DNA of 64,000 nucleotides from Acanthaster planci. Its lineage: Eukaryota > Echinodermata > Asteroidea > Valvatida > Acanthasteridae. The stretch covers positions 9,656,396-9,720,395 of the forward strand of contig NW_019091362.1 of assembly GCF_001949145.1 (NCBI RefSeq), given 5' to 3'. The translations under genes were made by a program, and so were the position numbers. The notes under the pieces are model-generated. The model saw nothing but the letters and a program-made list of their open reading frames with translations, ran no database searches and was not told the origin of the DNA. This document shows, one piece after another, positions 27,201 through 37,200 of the stretch (position 1 is the stretch's first letter; the number at the start of each line of letters is the position of its first letter).

Positions 27201-30200
27201 TTCTTTTTCGTGGCTCTTTGTTTCCAATGCCTTGTAAAATGTTCAAGTTTTATGTGGTAACCTTCCAGGGTGATCTTTTCAAGGGATGATATTTTTTTGA
27301 CATGGGCCCCTAGGAGTTGTTGAAACAAAAATCTGAACCAGCAATTCTGCTTCTCTAGATCCGACTTTGCTTAAGGTGAGGTACTTTCTAGGGCTATGTC
27401 GAATATCTGAATAAGCATATTCAACCAATCATTGAATATTTGAATTTTTTTCTCAAATTTGAATCTTCTGAGGCACAATGCATCAATGCATTAAAAAGGA
27501 AGGGAGAAAATTCATTTTTTTAAAGACAAATTGCATTGGACAAACTTATTTCAAGGCAAGACTCAAAAAGTAGCTGATATGCCCAATAGCAAAATATAGA
27601 ATCCATCCTATACAGAATGGAAATTGAGATTTTTAGGAAACAAAAGTCACGCAAGTGGATACCAGCATTCTTTGTAATGTTTATGCACATGTACAGATGC
27701 AAACTTTGTTGAAATACATTGTGACAATCCTAAGTTCATGACGATATTTCAACTGGAAATAACATGAGTGAAGGTCCAAAGGGGAAAACAGTTTTCACAC
27801 TCCCACCCAGTGGTGCCCCCCCCCAAAATGCATACAGCAAGAACATGTGCTTCAAAATCCTAATCACTGCAACTGATCAAACTTGCTTTAAATTTTTTTT
27901 TAAATTCTCAACGGGCCAACAGGTACATATATAAGAATCAATGGTGGCAACAGTCACAACAGTGGGCAACTATTGTAATGATTATAATGTGCAGCGGCGT
28001 GTTAACGATACTGTTTCAGTTCGGACTTTGTTCATCAAAATGCCGCTGTCCGGTATGACCAAAGGTTAGAATATTTGATCAAATGTAAGGCCAAATCTTC
28101 TGATATTCAGAGATTCCAATTGACTCAGCCCTACAATTTTCAAAAATTCTGGTGCTTGTGCTTTGCAAACTCCATGTACACCAAAGTCCTTTAGTAATGC
28201 TGTCTGCATGTTAAGAGCCATCCTAGCTCTTTTAACATCCAGCACTGTGCAGGAAACTAGTGGCACATTTTTCGAGCTCTACAGAGAAAACGTGTTGTGG
28301 ATCTCTGGATCCTGCCCTGTTCTGATTCCACATCACCAACACATCAAACCCTGTGCATAGCTACTGAGGAATTCGCGGTACATGTACATGGTTATCATTA
28401 AGACAGCAGAAAAAGAACAGCCAAATCAACATTGCACGTTATTTCCCATCCCAACCGGCAGACATCAGGCTTGATTTGATTTGTTTCGACCTCCCCGCGT
28501 CTCCTCCTTCTTCTCCCTCCGGCCCAGACTCTCTGGCTGCTTGATTAGCATCTTGGCCAGTCCCGGAGGGGACTGCAATGGCCTTCAATGGTTTCCTTTC
28601 CCTCTTGCTTGTTTATCAGCCGCTGTATTTAAACCTTCACCTTGACCGACCAAAGTGCATATGTGTCATCAGTTTCCCCTGTCTTGAAAGACAGGCAGGG
28701 GGAGGTGGGAGGGATGCTTCAAGGAAATTAAAACCGGTGCCGGTAGTGAGCAGCCAATTGACATACTGCTAACTGTGTTTGCAGAGGGTAGTTTCTGAAA
28801 CAGCTTTTTTTGATACATTTTCCTTTTTTTTTTGATAACTGTAGCTTTTGCTTTGAATTCAAGGATTTGTGATTTTGCTTTCCTTTTCCTTATCACAAAT
28901 GTACATGAAAAGGATCAGGGTAGGAGCTCCTTTGTGCCCTTCTTATCCATTGAGAACACTGTACTGAGGCAAAGCATCTCTTATGTAACTAAGCAAAGCT
29001 TGCCCCGAATCACGAGGTACAGCAACAGTGTCTTTAGTCTGGGGAATTCCAATTGTTATGTTCGCATGAATTTAAAGAACTCAGTGTACCAGATTTTATT
29101 CAAATTTAACTCGCAATAGGATTATAAAATTCAAGTGGCTTGAATTGAGCAAAAAAAATTCCTATCAACCCAAATTTTATGCAACGCACATGTACCCATG
29201 ATACTTATCACTGATGAAGGTACTGCAGAGTTTACAAAGGAATACATGAATTTGCCATTTACACGTAAAATGTGCCAAACTAAAAAAAAGAAATAATTAA
29301 AATGGAAAAAAATTGCAACATTTTGGCCTTCATCAAAAACAATTAAAAGACTGAAAAATCTGTGATTTTTTTTTCAGTCATTTGATTTAAATCACACTTT
29401 AAATTGGTGATTTAAAAAGGGTGATTTAATTCAGCCAACCCTGGCACAAACCCAAGGAGACTGGTATGAAAAAATGAATGCTTCCATAATTTGACTTTTA
29501 AGGACATGCTTTCACATGCTATCATTTGCTGAATTCTAAAGTTCTGCACATTTTCACGGCCATTTTTTTGGGTAAATTCATAGTTACTGTTCAGGATTGT
29601 AGCCATAGTAGCTGCAAAACGTTGACTGACTGCAAAGAACCGGAATGCATGAAATATGCAAAATATGGACAACTGATAGTGACCACTTTCATCATGTTCA
29701 CACAATGTAAAATGTTATAACAGCCATCAGAGAGAAACGATGTCCACACGTACATGTACCTAAATGATGATGTCCACACGTACCTAAACTTGGTAAAGAA
29801 TGTTCGATCATGTCGATCTCAGGGTTTCTGTAACAGACTTTCTTTTGAATCTACACTTCATCCTACCAGCCCAGACTAAGGAAAGAGCTCCATATACGGA
29901 CAACACTAATTTTCCCTTAAAATGTTATAACAGTCATCAGAGAGTGACAATGTTCTAAAAAAAGAAATTTAGCTGAGGAAAATTCCAAAACATTTACGAA
30001 GGAAACACTTGGTTTTTTCACAGGCTCGTTCACAGGGATATCAAGTGTTTGTACATGGAACTCTTTCCGAGACTTAATGTTACATCTTCACAGAAAAGCA
30101 ACTGGATGTCAGACTGTGATCATGAAAGGTTTTGTGTGTGTGTTCGGTGTAAAAAGGCAAAGGTCACCCAGGTCCAGGCTATTTCTTTTAAATCAAATAT

Positions 30201-30616
30201 GCCAGAAGTGGTTTTCACGTTTAGGCATTAATATTAGCATATGCAGGCATAGGTTAGATTAGTCTGGCCCTATAGTAGGCCCATCACTTTTCTTGTGACA
30301 GGCCTACGTGTACACCACAGCTTAAACTGGGCCAGCATTTGAACAGTTATGGTTACATGTACACAATCATAACAATCTACACACAATTTAGTGCTTTCTT
30401 AAAACAGGGTTAGGCCTAGCTCATTAGTAGCTGGTTCGTGCTTGCGGTGCGAGCAAGAGTGCATGCACTGAAGGCCCACATGATAAAAGTGACAAAGGGT
30501 GGGTGAGCTTGAGGGGGTCAAACACAGTACAGTGCAGGAGACGGAACTTTGCTAAACTACACACATAAACGCTTCTTCACTTACTGTCTTACAAGCGTGA
30601 GAATAAACCTCGCCAT
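18279..30616 (-). CDS. TIGAR: TIGAR, fructose-2,6-bisphosphatase-like phosphatase
   Basis: This histidine-phosphatase lowers fructose-2,6-bisphosphate and related sugar phosphates, pushing carbon to the pentose phosphate path. Six minus-strand exons: 30616-30585, 22968-22931, 22451-22333, 21738-21664, 21301-21194 and 19052-18279. They total 1146 nt (381 aa plus TAG), and every GT-AG junction keeps frame. Start MARFILTLVR-H; the catalytic His11 codon is split between exons 1 and 2 (RHGQT). IIQGQMDVPLSEEG and FASDLQRAR are phosphate-pocket blocks. QRLRER contributes the acid Glu87, YGRLEGIPVKE matches human Glu102 (here Glu100), and VLVVAHG carries the second catalytic His318. NTGMSRF and the IDHL end are also conserved. 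Human TIGAR has 270 residues. The extra length is an acidic, Ser-rich, apparently disordered insert at about residues 145-308, before VLVVAHG. Intron 1 is 7.6 kb. Confidence 0.95.
20864..21018. mobile_element. MITE family B, copy 2 (TIGAR intron 5)
   Basis: The inverted ends are TGTACCAAAGTG and a slightly changed CATGCTTTGGTACA. The interior GTGTAAAAGACATTAGCACG and GAACCAGCACCCGTGCA match the copy at 13262-13406. It lies between TIGAR exons 5 and 6. Confidence 0.55.
23290..23565. repeat. Repeat rich in GGGTTGAACTCA words (TIGAR intron 1)
   Basis: The segment repeats GGGTTGAACTCA-like words on both strands and starts and ends with weakly inverted TTCACACTTGA and AATGTGAAAA. It looks like a non-autonomous transposon, but I could not fix its borders. 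Confidence 0.35.
24308..24386 (-). repeat. Degenerate tRNA-derived SINE fragment
   Basis: Read on the minus strand it has a box-A-like TTGGTAGAGC and a box-B-like GGGTTAGAATTCC at tRNA-like spacing, but both are damaged and the arms do not pair well. It lies in TIGAR intron 1. Confidence 0.4.
25002..25109. repeat. Two tandem copies of a 54-bp unit
   Basis: The unit starts GGCATGGTGGCTCTCTTGGG and ends GTTTGG, containing ACATACATGTACAT. The copies at 25002 and 25056 are nearly identical. Confidence 0.8.
26850..26980 (-). repeat. tRNA-derived SINE with intact box A and box B
   Basis: The minus strand from about 26972 to 26891 reads as a tRNA-like body: box A TGGTCGAGTGG and box B GGTTCGAGTCC both fit the Pol III consensus, with an exact GTGGG/CCCAC T-arm. 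The acceptor stem is poorly paired and the anticodon loop (CTGC-ACTAGTAA-GCAG) has eight bases, so this is not a working tRNA. A tail follows with a CTTGTGGGTTTTCTCACAAG hairpin. It lies in TIGAR intron 1. Confidence 0.65.
27110..30584. other. TIGAR intron 1, remaining part
   Basis: No exon is supported. A repeat at about 28908-29116 (AACTAAGCAAAGCTTGCCCC through TTCAAATTTAACTCGC) recurs as the arms of the foldback at 55683-56030. Confidence 0.5.
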
Positions 30617-31020
30617 CTTCTCAGTCAACTATTGCGCCTCGGCTGCAAAGGTTGATGTGCCAAAATCTCGCAGAAGTTTTGGATTTAAGGACAATTCAGC
30701 AAGGCTATTTTCGGCAGCTCACACACTGGCTGGCATTCCGCCGTGCCTGGCTAGTTTCACGCTGCATGCATACCGTGCCGGCGTAGTACGGGTCAAGTAA
30801 TATAATCGTCAGCCGACTCTCCACAATCGCTGTAACAATGTGTACCCTTCCAATGTCGAATCAGCCGTTGCAGTTAGGATGCCAGACACCGTCCTTTCTG
30901 ACCTTATGACCTGTCTGGGGATTTTGTCTACGCTGCCGCGAGGCGTCTGTGAAGCTAGTCAATCAGCTGATGACGTTTCGGGGTCCGGGTCGATGATCGA
31001 CCGGCTTGGAATCGACACCA
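30600..31020 (-). promoter_or_regulatory. TIGAR 5' end and promoter region
   Basis: The start codon lies in GAGAAGATGGCGAGG, which fits the AAnATGGCG motif bound by YY1 and common just downstream of metazoan start sites. The next 400 bp upstream are richer in CG dinucleotides than the surroundings. The transcription start itself cannot be read from the sequence. Confidence 0.4.
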
Positions 31021-31410
31021 ATTTTGAAGGCAGTCATGATCCAGGATCAACAACTTTTTAATAGCTCTGGAATGTTTCAGTTGCTGAAGTGAGGGCAATT
31101 TGGTCATTTCGTTCCTGACCTCAAACGTACATTAACTGTTTTTGTTCCACTAAAGATCACAGGTGATCATAAGGATTACTACCCAGGAAATGTTGGATGG
31201 TATAGTTTACACCATGGACGAATAAAACACACTCCATGGTGCAGGCGTGCCCCGGCTTGCAGTGCATGCTATGCAGTGTAGGCTTGATACCCCAGACATC
31301 AATCCTGTGCATTTTAGGGCAAGGGGAATAAATTTGGGAACCTTTTCGACTCACTTCTTAGCCTGACCCCTTTACAATAGCATCATTCTGTTTGTCGGAG
31401 GTGAAATAAA

Positions 31411-31586
31411 TCAGGGTGTGAGAATTCAGCTTTTAAGCTGATTTCAGCTTTTTTGTTTAGATGTTGGCTCTGATTACCAGCTTTTTTGTACACCTGATCT
31501 GAACAAAAGTATGGGACCTTTGTTACATTTCAACTTTTTGTCAGCTGTTTTCAGCTTTAATTTTAAGTGGCCACTCACATCCCTGA
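31411..31586. mobile_element. MITE with TCAGGGTGTGAG ends and TAAA duplication
   Basis: The 176-bp element starts TCAGGGTGTGAG and ends CTCACATCCCTGA, inverted apart from one base, and is flanked by TAAA on both sides (31407-31410, 31587-31590). Inside, CAGCTTTT is repeated about five times. It sits between the divergent TIGAR and LTO1 genes. Confidence 0.65.
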
Positions 31587-31590
31587 TAAA

Positions 31591-34201
31591 TGCACGGGGA
31601 CGTCGAACTCAACCGACAAAGAAGTTGACTGACCAAGTGGATTTTACCTGTGGTCGGGCAAAACGCCAGCACTGTATTGCTCCTGTGCCCCTGCGACAGC
31701 ATAGAAAACTCTCTCTTGGGAGGGGCAGGTTGCCTCTCAGGCAGACAAAATAGCCTCAATTTTCCCCCGGTTTCACTGGAAATGGAAGTGAAGTGGATTT
31801 GTGGAAATTGAGTCGGAAATCATTCTACCTGTGACAAAGTTGGCTGATGCTTCTCAGCCAACATGACTCTCGTGATTTCGAAGGTTTTTAAAAGGGCCCG
31901 GCGGTCTTGAATCATAAAAATGCGTGCGGAATTAATTTAGCCGCAAGTGGAAAGAGTCACGGTAGCTTATTCCAGTTCCAGAATGCACCTGCCGTCGACT
32001 TACCCCTCCAAAACTCAAAACTAAATTGAAACTGACGGTGTCAATTTTTAAGTAAATGATGCTGCCCAGTTGCCAGGCGACATAGTTCAAAACAGAACTT
32101 ACAAACACTTTAAATAGACCAATTTCTATGCCCACGAGTCGATTTTGCTTTCCGTAAAACTTATCTTTTACGACTGATGACTTTAAATAAAGGATATAGA
32201 CCATGTACCTGGTTGGATATTGTATCGAGGATCAAAACGCGAAGCTTCGGGAGTTATGATTGTTCATAATTTATGCATGATTGGAAAATCATGGACATTG
32301 GGCAGCACACTGGAAGCAAATACGTTGACAGGTAACAAAAAAAGTTTTCAAAGAAGAATTCAAAGAGGCACCCCTCAAGGAAAGGGACAAACGGTTTCTT
32401 GGGAAAATCGATAATGATAATTTGCCCTGTAATTGAAACCCATGGTGTCTGTGTGACAGCCCAGTCTTTCTTCGACTCTGCAACTTGTCTGACGAAGCTC
32501 GTCGGCAGCAGCCCGTAGATATAATGAAACGTGAAACTAAATTAGTGGTTACCATATTTTGTGTTATGTACCTGATCATGATCATTTTCTTGTGACTGCT
32601 AGTCATTGACCGACAGTATGTTGGAGAATCGGGCACGGACGTGCGCCGGTAAAACTGTGGTTTACCGCAGCGGTGACAAAAACCCGCACCCGATGTGGTG
32701 ATCTGGTGAACCGTGAAGATTGGAAGGCCCGGGTTTGAGAGCGTGATGTACCAGCGTTTTGTCTTTGGAAAATTCAGACGGAACACCTGATAGATTTGCG
32801 AAACATGTTTGGAAGCAGATGCATCATGCCGGAAATTTTAACCGAAATTATATACGCGGATAATTGGATTTAGGGTTAATTTTATACAAATAAATATTTG
32901 TTGGTTTTGACTTTTCTACAAAGGTAGGTCTTGTATGACATTTTTCTGTATGCAGCATGGGTAAAAAAAAACAGTTCAAAGGTACCTTTCCATATGTACG
33001 TTTCTGGGGTGCTTTGCGTACACGATGCGTCCATGCGTTTCACTTTCACGGACACAAATACATATATAATCAACTCCATCAACATAACTCTCGTGTGCCT
33101 GCATTCGGCCGTCACGATTGCCCCGTCAGCGATTTTGACGGATATGCAACATTTTGCGCAAGTGTTGACGCGCATATGGAAAGGCGTCTTAAGTCTTCAG
33201 AAACGATTGAGACTGTTAACTTGAACATTTCAAATCAAACAGTAGTCAAATAGCTATTCAACCAAGATATCAAGGTTAAACAGTGAAAGTAAGCATTAGT
33301 TGCTATAATGAATTGGTTTATGTTTGGTTTTGCTTCAGGTAAATGCATTTCGTATGTGTGATCCCTAACTTTTGCATTATGACTGTAGGCCTACGTGCTG
33401 TTGAGTTCTCTTCGATGCCCATAGGGATGGACGGCCTGCACAAAAGGGCCTTTAACACTCTACCACTGTAAATGGGTGGGCATGGGGTGAGCACAAAGGC
33501 CTACATCGTTCTGATGTCTTCAGGAAAAATATCAATTATCATTGACGAATAACGAGACAAAATCAGGTTTTCGCTCGTCACACAGCGCCCAATTGACGCG
33601 CAGAGCATTGTGGGTAAATCCATGTCAGGTGTGCGAGCTTGCTCAATGAGTTAATCAAGCCGCTGTTTTCAATTCAATATTTTTTTCTTTTTCTCCCTCA
33701 TTGCTGAAAATATTCTCACAACACTGAATTCATTCATACAAAATTGATCAAGATAACCAATGATTTGAAATATAGGGCCTTTAGCCCCAAAACACGTAAT
33801 CAGTAATATTGAGAAAATAAATAACCACACTGTGTACCAAGGCCATATTTTCACATATAGCCGACGTTTTATTTTACCCAACCCAAAGCATTACCACTGG
33901 TGAACCAAACAATTTAAATAACGCTTCGATAACAGGAAGTGATAACCTTGTGGTCACAAGTTGTGCACCAAGCAGCCGCTCACAGTGTAAGGCCACCAGG
34001 CGCTTGGTGACAGGCAAAAACCGGGATGAGTTTCGTCAAAAGAGGGCGCTGTCCTATTCATTTTTATTGGTCTAGTGTCCCGTCACCCATCACTCCATAA
34101 TAACCACGATAACATCATGCATGTTCATAATGCCAAGTAGCCTGACGTTACTTGACGGCGACTTGTATTTTGATTGCTTCTTAAGTTCTAATAAAGGTGA
34201 A
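31591..34201. other. TIGAR-LTO1 head-to-head intergenic region
   Basis: Together with 30617-31410 this forms the 3.6-kb space between the two divergent start codons. No exon was supported. Several short frames of 90-165 codons lack motifs and splice partners. Cis elements for either gene are probably here, but none stands out. Confidence 0.45.
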
Positions 34202-37200
34202 ATGGCTGAATTTACTCCAAACGAAGATATATTTGACGATGTCGTTATGGCAGAAGAAAGGTAAAGGAGTAGGGAAAGAGAATAAATTTAGCCTGAGCTT
34301 ACATGTGTCGGTCACTTCGCCCCATTTCCACTTTACCCCTAACCACATTGCCACTTCGCCCCATCGCCACTTTTTCCCATCTGCCCATCGCCCCTTCGCC
34401 CCATTCTTACTTCACCCCCATCCCCACTTCACCGTATTTCTACCTCGCCCCATTTCTAACACCACCATTACCTCCAGAACTTCGGGGTCCAATGTCTACT
34501 CTGCTCCCACCCACCCTCTGGGGTTAACCGATTATCGTTCATTCTTTTCTTTAGTAAAAGAGGCACAGGCCTAGATGGAACAGATGAAAACTTCGATGTT
34601 TGAGTAACCAAATAACGGTGGGGGAATCTAACTTGCAAAGGCCAAAACAGTGCTTTCGATTTCCTGACTGACCCTAATTTTTCGGCGAAAAAACAAATTT
34701 AATAAATATAAGAAAGATAAATAAATACGGTTGTCTTTTCTGTCTTCACAAACACCTCAGATCAACATTTTCTCATTTTAACGCTGGTGTTTACATGTTT
34801 TCCCAGTTACATTTACATTTGAAAAGCAACTTCTGCTAATATCATGAGTTCTCTTTGTGTTTTGCTGTCGCTGTGGTAAAAACGTGCATAAAGCACTGGT
34901 CCCCATCGCGCTGCTCCCATGCAAGAGAATGCGTGATGGAGTGTGGCAACCAGCCTATTCACGCATCAAAAAAAAAAGGTGTTTCAAGATTTCTTAAAGT
35001 TGATTCACAGAATTTAGTTTCTTTGTCTATTTGTGTATTTTCTGTGTTCATGAGCTTAATTTTAGGTTGTTTTGCTCATACTTGAAGCGAGCATGTTTCC
35101 ACAAATGTTCCTGCCGCGGTGCTTCGAGTTTTATCCAATTGCTGGGGCACAGCTGTCTTGATACATTGATAATTATCAGAATGAACTTTGAAATAAACTT
35201 GAAGAGGGTGAGAAAAATCCCAATGCTAGTTCAACCATGCATGTATGTATTAATTCACCGTGAACAATGCAGTCGACATTAAGTACAATTTTCTGTACAA
35301 CTCCATCATGATGTTGTTTGTGGAACTCCTCTCTCAACCATTTTTTGAAGAGGCTTGTAAACACACTCGAGCATGGACGGGGCAAAGTGGAAATGGGGCG
35401 AAATAGGCAGGTGGGGATGGGGTGATGTGGGTGTGGGGCGATGCGGAGATGGGGCGAAGTGGTTAAGGACGACATGGAAATGGGGCGAAGTGATTATAAA
35501 CCGAGCCTACTGACCAGGCTGACGCGAGCGCGCGACTGACTCTTCATAATGCCACTGAATGGGTGGTGGGTCGCTCCTGCGATCTTTCCCAGGCCCCACA
35601 CCCGTAATTGCATTTTACTTTAGGATGCATTGTCACGGTTTCATTTGTACTGATTTCTTGGAAAGAGTTCCATATACGGATGCCAATTCACACCCTGTGC
35701 ACAAGACCTATGAGACTGGTCTGAAAAAGTCTGTTTCCCAAGTAACTGACTTGGTTTTTTCCTCCCAAATTGAACTTTTCTGGACATGTTTTTTGCTTTC
35801 TGACAGCTAATCACTGTCACTAGGGAATAATTACTGGAATCTCTATGGGGAACTCTTTCTGATTTCTTTTCACATGAAGATTTTTAAGAACACAACAGCA
35901 TTTGTTGTGACGGTTTTTGACTTAGATGAGAAAGATCAAGGCATGTCAGCTTCAGGAAAAATCCTTGAGTGGTTGGCATAGTTGGGAGGAAAACATTCCT
36001 GGTGCCACTAGCTTAGGCCTAACAAGGCAGTGGTGAGTGTAGCCCATGGGGGGAAGGGAAGGGAATTTCCCCTCTTGTGACATGTTGCCACCGTTCTGTA
36101 AGAATCACTTAAAAAGGCTGTGGAATTTGTACAATTTTGAAAAACTTGGACCGTCATTTTTGCAAAATCTCTACTTTCTTGAAATGCCCATTTTCATACT
36201 GCATATGCCAGAATTTTTCTCCCATTGATGTGCTCAGTGTACAGGCCAACACGCATGAAAGCATGTACCACAGTGAGTGTATAAATGATCATAACTACTG
36301 AATACAAACCTCACAGATGTAACCCATACAGAGAAAAGATGATCGATGACTCGCGATGTCGTGTTGCTGGTAGTGACGTTTCGGCTGCTGGTGCTGCTAG
36401 CCTTCATCAGGCAACTGAAGTCTGGATGCTGCAGAGTCCGCTATATACCGCTGGACCACGTCCTCGGCTTCCCCCCCAGCCGTGTACTGCGGACGCAGTA
36501 TGGGTGACCTCAGCGGGCGTCGCATGCTCCACTCCATGGGTGTGAAGGGGCCTATCCTCGGTGTGGCTCCAGTGTGCTCCGGTGCTGCGGTGATTGTGTT
36601 GAAGGATGGCGGGGAGCTAGAACCCGGGGATGTCGATGCCGCTGTCCCTGTTGATGCTGTGTCGGCTGAGGCGGATGTGGATGGCCTCCTTGATGCGTCT
36701 GGTGTACCAATGCTGGTCCTGGTCCACACACTGCACGTCGTCCCAGTTAGGGTGGTGACCAGCTTCCCAGGTGTGTTGGGCTACTGCTGACGATTCCACA
36801 CGGGAGAGTCTCACGTCGCGCTGGTGCTCCTTGATTCTTTCGCCGACGGGTCTGCCAGTTTCGCCGAAGTACACCTTGTCGCAGTCACCACATGGTATCC
36901 TGTAGACTACTCCTCCGCGTCTTCCGGTTGGGATAGGATCCTTAGGGCGTACGAGTTGGCTCCTCAGATGTAACCTTTTCACAGTTATGGTCTTCTGTGT
37001 CTTACACCTGTCCGTAGCAACTGTCCAGTTCATTGCTGAATTGTTGTTTGTTTTACAGATTCCAAGAGGAGGGATACCGAGAAGGCTTTGCCGCCGGCAA
37101 GCGGGCCGGAGAGCAAGAGGGCTTCAAGATGGGGCAAATCAAGGGCAGGGAGATAGGGTCCGAGTATGGCTTCTATCTGGGCTTTGTGGCCATGTGGCTA

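Noticed and set aside
28066-28266. Minus-strand frame of 66 codons in TIGAR intron 1
   Set aside because: It reads like a protein piece (LLKDFGVHGVCKAQAPEFLK) but has no flanking splice sites that fit and no recognised homologue; possibly an old pseudogene scrap.
32289-32786. 165-codon minus-strand frame between TIGAR and LTO1
   Set aside because: It has no motif, low-complexity Ser/Arg stretches and no splice partners. Chance frames of this length are expected in 64 kb.
34311-34465. CRISPR-like direct repeats
   Set aside because: The units are contiguous and imperfect with no unique spacers, in a gene intron of an animal genome; this is a minisatellite.
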